Positions 49,546 to 57,126 of a DNA stretch of 64,000 nucleotides are shown piece after piece. The position numbers and the translations under genes were made by a program. The notes beneath the pieces were generated by a model. It was not told where the DNA came from and ran no database searches. It was given only the letters and a program-made list of their open reading frames with translations. Source of the stretch: Bacillota bacterium (GTDB lineage Bacteria > Bacillota > Clostridia > Lachnospirales > Lachnospiraceae); contig JAEZFK010000053.1 in NCBI GenBank assembly GCA_023437715.1, positions 159,590 through 223,589 of the forward strand. The letters are read 5' to 3'. The number at the start of each line of letters is the position of its first letter. Position 1 is the first letter of the stretch.

Positions 49546-50406
49546 GTGAGCCGGATAAAGGTCATCATAATGGATGTGGACGGAACTTTATATAACAGTA
49601 AAAAAGCTGTCACAGAAAAAACAAAGGCTGCCTTAATCAATGCGCAGAATAACGGGGCCAGGCTGGTGCTGGCTTCTGGCAGGCCGGAGTCTGGCTTGTA
49701 TGCTCTTGGAAAAGAATTGAACATGGACCAGCATCATGGATTATTTGTCTGTTACAACGGCAGTAAGGTCATTGATTGCCAGACCATGGAAACGCTCTTT
49801 AACGAGCCAATGAGCGTAGAGGATGGGAAAGCCGTTCTGGAGCATTTAAAGCAGTTTTGCGTGTATCCCATGATAGACAAAGGCAGCTATATGTATGTAA
49901 ATGACGTATTTGCAGATCCCATTCATTATAAGGGAGAGCCCTTTAATATCATACAGTATGAAGCGAGAAACGGCCATTTTCTGCTTTGTGAAAAAACGGA
50001 TCTGGCCGCTTTTTTGGATTATGAGGTAAATAAGATTCTGACTGCCGCAGAACCGTCTTATTTACAGGAGAATTATAAGGCCATGATGGAGCCGTTTAAA
50101 GACAGGCTCAGCTGCATGTTTACGGCAGATTTTTATTTTGAATTTACTGCCAGGGGAATTGATAAAGCCAGGGCGCTTGATGCAGTATTAAAGCCAATGG
50201 GATATGAGCCGGAAGAAATGATTGGATTTGGCGATGGAATGAATGACATTTCCATGATCCGGTATGTGGGAAAGGGAATAGCCATGGGAAATGGGGTTCA
50301 GGAATTGAAAGATGCCGCAGAGTATATTACAGCAACCAATGATGAGGATGGAATTGCAGAGGCGCTTTATCATTACATGCCGCAGCTGAAAGAGAGGCAG
50401 AATTAA
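49546..50406 (+). CDS. Cof-type HAD phosphatase
   Basis: A 286-residue hydrolase of the Cof/YidA group. The HAD motifs are IMDVDGTLYNS (nucleophile Asp), LASGRP, a lysine region before KARALD, and GFGDGMNDISMI (metal-binding aspartates). A C2-type cap lies between. It likely dephosphorylates sugar phosphates or FMN-like compounds; the substrate is not predictable. GTG start at 49546 after GAGGTAAAATC. Alone on its transcript. Confidence 0.92.
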   Translation: MSRIKVIIMDVDGTLYNSKKAVTEKTKAALINAQNNGARLVLASGRPESGLYALGKELNMDQHHGLFVCYNGSKVIDCQTMETLFNEPMSVEDGKAVLEHLKQFCVYPMIDKGSYMYVNDVFADPIHYKGEPFNIIQYEARNGHFLLCEKTDLAAFLDYEVNKILTAAEPSYLQENYKAMMEPFKDRLSCMFTADFYFEFTARGIDKARALDAVLKPMGYEPEEMIGFGDGMNDISMIRYVGKGIAMGNGVQELKDAAEYITATNDEDGIAEALYHYMPQLKERQN

Positions 50407-50514
50407 AAACTGGATTTTTCCCTTTTAGAAGGCTTTGTATTTATCTGATCTAATAGTAATCATATGCCGGGAAAACGCGGCTTTTGGCGTAATTCACATC
50501 TTGTCTGACCGTCC

Positions 50515-50533
50515 CATATAATGGAGTATAATT
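50515..50533 (+). promoter_or_regulatory. shared 19-bp promoter-like motif, copy 2 (sigma-E/K type)
   Basis: CATATAATGGAGTATAATT, 22 bases before the ATG at 50556. See copy 1 at 48591-48609. Confidence 0.55.
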
Positions 50534-50555
50534 CATAAAGAAAGAGGTGTGAAAT

Positions 50556-50747
50556 ATGTGTTGCTTTTTCGGATGCTGTGGAAATAACTGGAACTGCAAT
50601 CGGCGGTGCAATTGGAACAACGATGATAGTTGTGACAATGATAAAGATAATTGTGCGGAGGAAAGAAGAAGAGCTTACTGGGCCGGCTTCAGAGACGGGT
50701 GCAGGAATCCGCGGTGCCGCTGGCGTAATGACAGGGATTGTGACTGA
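50556..50747 (+). CDS. small Cys/Asn/Arg-rich protein (63 aa)
   Basis: The product begins MCCFFGCCGNNWNCNRRCNW and continues with DSCDNDKDNCAEERRRAYWA, then GFRDGCRNPRC: nine or more cysteines and many Asn, Asp and Arg. ATG at 50556 follows AAAGAGGTGTGAAAT. Repeated N/D-D-R-rich blocks and promoter layout resemble 48632-48844, so they look like distant relatives or functional partners. Cysteine-rich tiny proteins are frequent in spore coats, where they cross-link; here this is inference. Confidence 0.6.
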   Translation: MCCFFGCCGNNWNCNRRCNWNNDDSCDNDKDNCAEERRRAYWAGFRDGCRNPRCRWRNDRDCD

Positions 50748-50757
50748 TTTTAAATGG

Positions 50758-50796
50758 GCGGAAGTCTGCGGGAGGCTGGGACTTCCGCTCTTTTTT
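50758..50796 (+). terminator. terminator after the Cys-rich small gene
   Basis: GCGGAAGTC and GACTTCCGC form a 9-bp stem followed by TCTTTTTT. Confidence 0.85.
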
Positions 50797-50853
50797 CGTA
50801 TAGGAAAGTTCGCCCTATACGATAAAAACCCTCCGGGGGATGCGCACTCCGCG
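50797..50853. repeat. CGTATAGG palindromic intergenic repeat, copy 2
   Basis: CGTATAGG and CCTATACG pair around AAAGTTCGC, then AAAAACCCTCCGG and GATGCGCACTCCGCG, matching copy 1 at 29688-29750. The following 50854-51000 carries another hairpin, AGAGTCCGC-AA-GCGGACTCT (50895-50914), with a TTTATTTT tail. Confidence 0.8.
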
Positions 50854-51000
50854 CCAAGGAAGTATGGTTGCTGAAGCAACCGCGCTCCGGCGCAAGAGTC
50901 CGCAAGCGGACTCTTTATTTTCCTTTGGGACAGTCATAATACCGGAAAATGCCGCATATGATGAAAGATACGATAAAAATATCAAAGGAAATGCAAAGCA

Positions 51001-51720
51001 ATGACCAGGGAGAAAATGTTATGGAGACATCCGTTGGATGGAAGACAGTATGACCATTTGAAAGCAGAACAGAAAGAAGCATATCGTCTCGTAAATATTG
51101 AAAAACTCCGAAAAATCAGAAATAAGAATAAGAACGGATACAGGCTCATTAAATCCAGGATAAAAGAAATTTCTTATTATAATAAGGCTGTAAAATGGGA
51201 ACCGGAAATCACAGCCCAGGTAAAGGCCGCCGCCCAGAAAACAGGCATGAGCATGGCCGGCATTGATAACCGGATCAAATCCAGGACATCTTATTTAAAT
51301 AAGATCAGAAGAAAGTATGATTCCTGCGGCTGCCAGTATGAAGTGAAAGACGTCTTGAGATATACCTATACGGCATCAGGAGAAGAGCTTGTGGAAAAAG
51401 TGTCAAAGGTAATCGAGCATTATGCAGGCTCCGGCTACAATATTGTGGAGATCAAGAATTACTGGCTTGACGGGCTCAGCCCTTATAATGGCATAAACAC
51501 CACCTTAAGATCCCCCAAGGGCCAGATTTTTGAGCTGCAATACCACACGCCGGAAAGCTTTAAAGTAAAGAGCGGAAAAATGCATGAACTTTACGAAAAA
51601 CAAAGATATATTAAGGATGCCGGCAGCAGGGAGTACCTGGAATTGGGGGACCAGATGTTTGAACTGATTGGTTCCATGGAGATTCCCAGGAACATCGAAA
51701 AGCTGGGAAATCATAAATAA
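51001..51720 (+). CDS. divergent RelA/SpoT-like nucleotide synthetase domain protein
   Basis: A 239-residue protein with no HD hydrolase, TGS or ACT domain. The N-terminal 80 residues are basic and helical. The segment IDNRIKSRTSYLNKIRRKYD, then YEVKDVLRYTYT, matches the start of (p)ppGpp synthetase domains (R-x-K-S...S-x-x-x-K-x-x-RK, then D-x-x-R-Y/x). YNGINTTLRSPKGQIFELQY matches the later GYRS-x-H / E-x-Q-x-R block in a divergent form. This is similar to small alarmone synthetases or their toxin relatives (toxSAS). ATG at 51001 with AAAGGAAATGCAAAGC. No antitoxin-like gene is adjacent. The reaction is unproven; it could make (p)ppGpp-type alarmones or modify tRNA. Confidence 0.7.
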   Translation: MTREKMLWRHPLDGRQYDHLKAEQKEAYRLVNIEKLRKIRNKNKNGYRLIKSRIKEISYYNKAVKWEPEITAQVKAAAQKTGMSMAGIDNRIKSRTSYLNKIRRKYDSCGCQYEVKDVLRYTYTASGEELVEKVSKVIEHYAGSGYNIVEIKNYWLDGLSPYNGINTTLRSPKGQIFELQYHTPESFKVKSGKMHELYEKQRYIKDAGSREYLELGDQMFELIGSMEIPRNIEKLGNHK

Positions 51721-51740
51721 GAGCCGGCATTTAAATCATA

Positions 51741-51815
51741 AAAGGGCTGCTGCAAAAAAGAAGATTTCCGGAGGATATTGAATCCAACGTTTGATTCTTT
51801 TTGCAGCAGCCCTTT
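51741..51815. terminator. long bidirectional terminator
   Basis: AAAGGGCTGCTGCAAAAAG and CTTTTTGCAGCAGCCCTTT are perfect 19-base inverted repeats around a 37-base loop, between convergent genes. It should stop transcripts from both sides. Confidence 0.85.
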
Positions 51816-51836
51816 ATTCAACCGGAAAATCAGATT

Positions 51837-53234
51837 TTAAAATCCAAAGTATTTCATCGCATTGTTATAGGAAATTCCCGCTATAATCTCTTTCAGCGCT
51901 TTCTGGTCATCGGGATATTCTCCGTTTTCCACCCATCCGCCGATCAGCTCACAGAGGATTCTGCGGAAGTATTCGTGTCTTGTGTAAGATAAGAAGCTTC
52001 TGGAATCCGTAAGCATTCCGATGAAGTTTCCAAGACATCCTAAGTTAGCAAGGGAAGTCATCTGCTCGGTCATGCCTGTCTTGTGATCGTTAAACCACCA
52101 TGCGGAGCCCTGCTGGATCTTTCCGGGGAACTGGCTCTGGAAACATCCCAGAATGGTTCCGATGGAAGCGTTGTCATTGGGATTTAAGGAGTAAATGATG
52201 GTCTTCGGGATTTCATCGGTGGCGCTTAAAGCGTTTAAGAAATCCGCCATCTGTGCGGAAGGAGCATAGTTGTTGATGCAGTCAAAGCCGGTATCCGCGC
52301 CTATGTTGGCATACATAAGAGCATTGTTGTCACGCTTGCAGCCATAGTGAAGCTGCATCACCCAGCCCATGCGGTTGTACTCCTTTGCGGCAAACAGCAT
52401 GAAAGCGGTCTTGTATTTTAATTCCTCTTCCTTTGTAATGGCTTTGCCGGACAGCCCGTTTTCGAAGATCATGTCAAGCTCCACCTCATCGGCCGGCGCA
52501 TACATGACGTATTCAAGGGCATGATCGGAAACGCTGCAGCCCCGGCCTGCGAAGAACTCCATACGGTTTTTCAATGCGGCCTTTAAAGAAGAGAAGTTTT
52601 TGATCTCTATTCCGCTTGCAGCAGATAATTTTGCGATATAAGCGGCAAAATCCGGCTTTTCAATGTTCATGGCCTTATCCGGTCTCCAGGCGGGAAGCAC
52701 TTTCACTTCAAAGGAATCGTCGGCAGCTATTTTCTCATGCCATTCCAGGGTGTCCGCAGGATCATCGGTGGTGCAGATCACCGTCACATTGGACTGGCGG
52801 ATGAGATTGCGGACGCTCATGGAATCCTCATGAAGCTTTGTGTTGCAGAGATTCCATACTTCTTCCGCAGTATCCCCGTTTAAATGGCCGGTGTAGCCGA
52901 AATATCTCTGCAGCTCCAGATGGCTCCAATGGTACAGCGGATTGCCGATGAGCTTTGGCATGGTTTCCGCCCATTTCTGGAATTTCTCACGGTCTGAGGC
53001 GTCTCCGGTAATATATTTCTCCTCCACGCCGTTGGAGCGCATCTGGCGCCATTTATAATGGTCGCCGCCCAGCCATACCTGAGTGATGGTATCAAATTTG
53101 CGGTCTTCGTAGATTTCCTGTGGGTTGATGTGACAGTGATAGTCTACGATTGGCATTTTCTCTGCGTAGGTGTGATAAAGGTTTTTTGCGGAATCCGTAG
53201 ACAGCAGGAAATCCTTGTCCATAAACTGCTTCAT
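51837..53234 (-). CDS. uxaC: glucuronate isomerase
   Basis: A 465-residue amidohydrolase-fold enzyme isomerising D-glucuronate to fructuronate (and galacturonate to tagaturonate). The metal motif YHCHINP (about residues 32-38), WSHLELQRYFG, TTDDP and HYGC...NNALM are typical of UxaC, and the length is normal. ATG at 53234 follows AAGGAGGATTTATAAA; the frame upstream extends into the regulator gene and is not used. It supplies fructuronate for UxuB, encoded 17 kb away. It shares its strand with the LacI regulator directly upstream. Confidence 0.96.
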   Translation of the reverse strand: MKQFMDKDFLLSTDSAKNLYHTYAEKMPIVDYHCHINPQEIYEDRKFDTITQVWLGGDHYKWRQMRSNGVEEKYITGDASDREKFQKWAETMPKLIGNPLYHWSHLELQRYFGYTGHLNGDTAEEVWNLCNTKLHEDSMSVRNLIRQSNVTVICTTDDPADTLEWHEKIAADDSFEVKVLPAWRPDKAMNIEKPDFAAYIAKLSAASGIEIKNFSSLKAALKNRMEFFAGRGCSVSDHALEYVMYAPADEVELDMIFENGLSGKAITKEEELKYKTAFMLFAAKEYNRMGWVMQLHYGCKRDNNALMYANIGADTGFDCINNYAPSAQMADFLNALSATDEIPKTIIYSLNPNDNASIGTILGCFQSQFPGKIQQGSAWWFNDHKTGMTEQMTSLANLGCLGNFIGMLTDSRSFLSYTRHEYFRRILCELIGGWVENGEYPDDQKALKEIIAGISYNNAMKYFGF

Positions 53235-53266
53235 TTTATAAATCCTCCTTAAATATATAAAATATA

Positions 53267-54268
53267 TTAAAAATTGGTAGTGCCTCTTTTTATGAGCTCC
53301 GGTGTGATGGTGGTTTTTGCGGGCACATTCCCCCCGTCCAGCACCTTCATAAGCGTATTGACTGTGGTGGTGCAAAGTGCCTCCACCTTGTTGTCCACAG
53401 AGGTGATCTCCGGAGTGGTGCAACGGGAAAGGATGGAATTGTTGTATCCGATGATGCTTAAATCCTCCGGAACCTTAAGTCCCGCCTTGTCCGCATATTT
53501 TACAGCGCCTACGGCTAAAATGTCCTCTGCCGTCACAACCGCATCGAAACAGACCCCGGAAGCGGAAAGCTGCTCCAGCCGTTCCATGGCTCCGTCTAAG
53601 TCCTTGCTGCAGTATACCATCAGCTCTTCACGCAGCTCAAAGCCTGCATCCTTTACGGCATCCCGGTACCCGGAAAGCTTGCTCAAATTGCTGTATGAGC
53701 TGCCGGAATAGAGGTAGAGCACCGAGGTGCGGCCGGAGCGGTACAGGCTCAAAGCGGCATTGTAAACCGCAGCATGGTCATCGCAGACCGTGCTGTAAAT
53801 CTGTTCACCCTCAAGCCAGCCGTTGACCAGCATAACGGGAATTTCCTTTGCGGCCTCCAGAAGGTAGGCATTGTCCTTTGCCTTTGCCTCCACATAGTGG
53901 GAGCCCGCCAGAATAACGGCGTCCACCCGTTTGGAGCGGAGCAGTTCCAAATACTTTTTCTTCGTCTCAGGCAGATAGCCGGAGCAGCAGAGGATGGAAT
54001 CATAGCCGTTGCTCCTCAGTTCCTTTTCCAGGTAATAAATGGCCTCTGCCAGCCATGGGTCTGAGGAATCGGCGCACATAATGCCCATGGTCCTCATGGT
54101 ATTTAACCCCAGGCTTCTGGCAAATACATTGGGGGTGTAGCCAAGCTCCTCCATGACGGCAAGAACCCGTTTCCGGGTCTTTTCGCTGACATTGGGATTC
54201 CCGTTAATCACCCGGGAAACGGTCGCTATGGACACGCGGGCATGCTCGGAGACATCGTAGATATTCAA
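53267..54268 (-). CDS. LacI-family regulator of uxaC
   Basis: A 333-residue repressor. The helix-turn-helix is MNIYDVSEHARVSIATVSRV, followed by INGNPNVSEKTRKRVL and the hinge helix region NVFARSLG. The periplasmic-binding-protein-like effector domain follows (about 60-333). TTG start at 54268 with AGGAGGTGATATTT; the upstream in-frame ATG would add 17 unconserved residues. Two near-perfect LacI-type operators lie just upstream (54288-54301 and 54367-54380), indicating autoregulation of regulator and uxaC. The effector is probably a hexuronate or a pathway intermediate (inference). Confidence 0.93.
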   Translation of the reverse strand: MNIYDVSEHARVSIATVSRVINGNPNVSEKTRKRVLAVMEELGYTPNVFARSLGLNTMRTMGIMCADSSDPWLAEAIYYLEKELRSNGYDSILCCSGYLPETKKKYLELLRSKRVDAVILAGSHYVEAKAKDNAYLLEAAKEIPVMLVNGWLEGEQIYSTVCDDHAAVYNAALSLYRSGRTSVLYLYSGSSYSNLSKLSGYRDAVKDAGFELREELMVYCSKDLDGAMERLEQLSASGVCFDAVVTAEDILAVGAVKYADKAGLKVPEDLSIIGYNNSILSRCTTPEITSVDNKVEALCTTTVNTLMKVLDGGNVPAKTTITPELIKRGTTNF

Positions 54269-54287
54269 AAATATCACCTCCTGCAAT

Positions 54288-54301
54288 TGTAAGCATTTAC
54301 A
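54288..54301. promoter_or_regulatory. LacI-type operator 1
   Basis: TGTAAGCATTTACA, fitting TGTAARCRYTTACA with one deviation, 20 bases upstream of the LacI-family start. Confidence 0.7.
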
Positions 54302-54366
54302 TTTGAGTTTATTATACATAATTATGATAAATATTACAATCCCTGATTTTCTATTTTCCCTAAATT

Positions 54367-54380
54367 TGTAAACACTTACA
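54367..54380. promoter_or_regulatory. LacI-type operator 2
   Basis: TGTAAACACTTACA, a close dyad, 79 bases from operator 1 in the region between the LacI-family and IclR-family genes. The pair would allow looping or control of both divergent genes. Confidence 0.7.
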
Positions 54381-54468
54381 AAGTCTGACGCACCTCATTC
54401 CTATAGAAATTCATCTTGCATTTTCTCCTTATAGCAGGGTATACTAGAACCAGAAATGGAGGCCAACC

Positions 54469-55230
54469 ATGAAACTGAACAGAACGACACAGCGAACCGT
54501 AGATATTTTAAAGCTGATTTCCAAGACCCCGGAGGGGGCAACCTTAGATGATCTCTGTGATAGGCTGAATCTGCCCAAGACCAGCGCCTATGATATTGTA
54601 ACCACCCTTGTGGAAATGGGAATGGTAAATGTGACCAGAGGACAGAAGCAGAGTTATACCATAGGCTTAATGGCATACAGAATCGGAATCAATTATACCA
54701 ATAACCTGGATTTCATCGGAATCATCGAGCCGGTGCTCAAATCATTTTCAAAGGAAGTGGGGAAAACCGTTTTTTTCGGAATTCCCTCCGATCATCATGT
54801 TGTATACATATGTAAGTTCGAACCGGAGAACCCTATCATAACAACGGCTACGGTAGGTTCAAAAAATCCCGTCTACTGTACCTCCCTGGGAAAGGTGATT
54901 CTGGCTTACAGCAAGGAAGAGGCAAGGGAGCAGATCATTAACCGTATAAGATTTAAGCGGTACACAGAGCGGACCATCATGAACAGGGAACAGCTCCTGG
55001 CAGAACTGGACAAGGTGCGGGAGAGAGGCTACGCCTTTGATGCCAGGGAAATGGAAGAGCATATGCAGTGCGTGGGAGCCCCGGTTTTTGACCGGGACGG
55101 CAATGTGCTGGGAGCCATCAGCATTTCCAGCCTTTATAAGCCTAAGGAGGATTATGAAGCCCTGGGCAAGCTGGTATCCCAGAAAGGCATGGAGGTTTCC
55201 AGGCTCTTAGGATTTCTTGGAAAAATATGA
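54469..55230 (+). CDS. IclR-family regulator (KdgR-like)
   Basis: A 253-residue regulator. The winged helix (about 1-65) has RTVDILKLISKTPEGATLDD and LPKTSAYDIVTTLVEMGMV. The IclR effector domain (about 80-250) has TSLGKVILAY and MQCVGAPVFDRDGNVLGAIS. ATG at 54469 follows AATGGAGGCCAACC. It lies directly upstream of kdgA-kdgK, and a perfect 16-bp palindrome in the kdgA leader is a likely binding site. KdgR of this family responds to KDG in other bacteria, so a similar role is likely here. Confidence 0.92.
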   Translation: MKLNRTTQRTVDILKLISKTPEGATLDDLCDRLNLPKTSAYDIVTTLVEMGMVNVTRGQKQSYTIGLMAYRIGINYTNNLDFIGIIEPVLKSFSKEVGKTVFFGIPSDHHVVYICKFEPENPIITTATVGSKNPVYCTSLGKVILAYSKEEAREQIINRIRFKRYTERTIMNREQLLAELDKVRERGYAFDAREMEEHMQCVGAPVFDRDGNVLGAISISSLYKPKEDYEALGKLVSQKGMEVSRLLGFLGKI

Positions 55231-55240
55231 GCAATACCTG

Positions 55241-55269
55241 TTGACAAAACAGCCGGGAGCGATTAATAT
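55241..55269 (+). promoter_or_regulatory. promoter of kdgA-kdgK
   Basis: TTGACA (55241-55246) and TAATAT (55264-55269) with 17-base spacing. Confidence 0.8.
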
Positions 55270-55300
55270 TTCAAGTATAAGAATCGTAAATATGAAATGT

Positions 55301-55316
55301 ATTCGTATATACGAAT
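55301..55316. promoter_or_regulatory. 16-bp perfect palindrome in the kdgA leader (candidate IclR operator)
   Basis: ATTCGTATATACGAAT lies about 30 bases downstream of the -10 element and just before the ribosome binding site, where a bound repressor would block transcription. It is the best candidate site for the IclR-family regulator encoded upstream. Confidence 0.65.
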
Positions 55317-55339
55317 TAAAGAAGGAGAGAGGCTCAATC

Positions 55340-55990
55340 ATGAAAAAAGAACAGGTTTTATCTAGAATGAAAGAAGACTGTCTGGTAGCGGTTGTCCGCG
55401 CAAAGAACTTGGAGCAGGGCGAAAAGGTAGTTGACGCTATTATCGCAGGCGGAATCAATTTCATTGAAATCACCATGACTATGGATGAAGGAAATCCTAT
55501 CGAATTCATCGCAAAAATGTCTGAAAAATACAGCAAAAATGAAAAAGTGGTTATTGGTGCAGGCACCGTTCTCGATCCGGAGACAGCCAGAGCTGCCATC
55601 CTTGCGGGTGCAAACTATGTAGTGAGCCCAGGCTTAAATGTGGATACCATTAAGCTTTGCAACCGTTACAGAGTTCCTATGCTTCCTGGCGTTATGACCC
55701 CAACCGAGGCCATTACCGCTTTGGAGTGCGGTTGTGATGTCATCAAGATCTTCCCAGGCAACATCATGGGACCGGCAGCTATCAGTTCTTTCAAAGGACC
55801 TCTTCCCCAGGGCGAGTTCATGCCCTCCGGCGGTGTTGACGTTGACAACGTTGACAAGTGGATCAAGGCAGGCGCATATGCCGTTGGTACAGGCAGCAGC
55901 CTGACAAAGGGCGCTAAGACAGGCGATTTCGCAGCAATTACTGCTACGGCAAAAGAATTTGTTGCAGCGGTAGCAGCAGCGCGTAAATAG
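55340..55990 (+). CDS. kdgA: KHG/KDPG aldolase
   Basis: A 216-residue class I aldolase splitting 2-keto-3-deoxy-6-phosphogluconate into pyruvate and glyceraldehyde-3-phosphate. The Schiff-base lysine is Lys136 in DVIKIFPGN, the general base Glu43 in INFIEITMT, and the phosphate site near FMPSGGV. The length is usual. ATG at 55340 follows AAGGAGAGAGGCTC. It is followed by kdgK 31 bases on in one transcript. Confidence 0.96.
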   Translation: MKKEQVLSRMKEDCLVAVVRAKNLEQGEKVVDAIIAGGINFIEITMTMDEGNPIEFIAKMSEKYSKNEKVVIGAGTVLDPETARAAILAGANYVVSPGLNVDTIKLCNRYRVPMLPGVMTPTEAITALECGCDVIKIFPGNIMGPAAISSFKGPLPQGEFMPSGGVDVDNVDKWIKAGAYAVGTGSSLTKGAKTGDFAAITATAKEFVAAVAAARK

Positions 55991-56021
55991 TCAGAAGACA
56001 GAAAGATTAAGGAGAGAAAAT

Positions 56022-57053
56022 ATGGCAAAGATCGTAACCATGGGCGAGATCATGTTAAGATTATCTACCCCAAACAATGAAAAATTTATTCAGGCAGACG
56101 AATTCGACGTAAATTACGGCGGAGGCGAGGCCAATGTGGCAGTTTCCCTGGCAAACTACGGCCATGACGCTGAGCTGGTAACAGCTATACCGAAGAACCC
56201 CATCGGTGACTGCGCAGTTGCGGCCTTAAGAAAATATAATGTGGGCACAAAGAACATTGCCAGAGTCGGCGAGAGACTTGGTATCTACTTCCTGGAGACA
56301 GGCTCTGCAATGAGAGCTTCCACCGTAGTATATGACAGAGCCAATTCTTCCATTGCAACTGCAAAAGCCTCTGACTTTGATTTCGATAAAATCTTTGAAG
56401 GCGCTGACTGGTTCCACTTTACCGGAATCACACCGGCAGTAAGTGACAGCGCAGCAGAGCTTACAGAAGCAGCCTTAAAGGCAGCCAAGGCTCACGGCGT
56501 AACGGTTTCCGTAGACTTAAACTTCCGTAAGAAATTATGGTCTTCTGAGAAAGCCCAGAAGGTTATGACAAACCTGATGCAGTATGTGGATGTATGCATC
56601 GGCAACGAAGAGGATGCAGAAAAGGTTCTTGGCTTTAAGCCGGGCAACACCGACGTAACTGCAGGAGAGCTGGAATTACAGGGCTATGTTGATATCTTCA
56701 ATCAGATGATCGACAAATTCAACTTCAAATATGTGGTCAGCTCCTTGCGTGAGAGCCATTCCGCTTCCGACAATGACTGGTCCGCATGTATCATGGACGG
56801 CGCAAGCCGTGAGTTCTACCACTCCAGAAAGTACCACATCGCTCCAATCGTAGACCGTGTAGGCGGCGGCGACTCTTTCGCAGCCGGCGTTATCTGCGGA
56901 ATGGTAGACGGTAAGGACTTCAAGAGCTCTCTGGAATATGCAGTTGCTGCTTCCGCATTAAAGCATACAATTCCTGGAGATTTCAACCTGGTATCCAGAA
57001 GTGATGTTGAAAGCCTGGCCGGCGGTGACGGTTCAGGACGTGTTCAAAGATAA
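56022..57053 (+). CDS. kdgK: 2-keto-3-deoxygluconate kinase (PfkB family)
   Basis: A 343-residue sugar kinase phosphorylating KDG to KDPG. PfkB signatures are NYGGGEANVAVSLANYGHDA (N-terminal) and RVGGGDSFAAGVICG with the catalytic Asp near residue 283. DRANSSIATAKASDF and SVDLNFRKKLW are typical of KDG kinases. ATG follows AAGGAGAGAAAAT. With kdgA it forms the lower part of the hexuronate route. Confidence 0.93.
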   Translation: MAKIVTMGEIMLRLSTPNNEKFIQADEFDVNYGGGEANVAVSLANYGHDAELVTAIPKNPIGDCAVAALRKYNVGTKNIARVGERLGIYFLETGSAMRASTVVYDRANSSIATAKASDFDFDKIFEGADWFHFTGITPAVSDSAAELTEAALKAAKAHGVTVSVDLNFRKKLWSSEKAQKVMTNLMQYVDVCIGNEEDAEKVLGFKPGNTDVTAGELELQGYVDIFNQMIDKFNFKYVVSSLRESHSASDNDWSACIMDGASREFYHSRKYHIAPIVDRVGGGDSFAAGVICGMVDGKDFKSSLEYAVAASALKHTIPGDFNLVSRSDVESLAGGDGSGRVQR

Positions 57054-57126
57054 TTCCGGTTAAAGAAACATGGGGGGTCATTGAGGAATGGCCCTCCTTT
57101 TTAAAACTTATGGAGGAAATATCAGA

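Noticed and set aside
29688..50853. CRISPR repeats
   Set aside because: The palindromic units are two distant single copies with no regular array and no cas genes.
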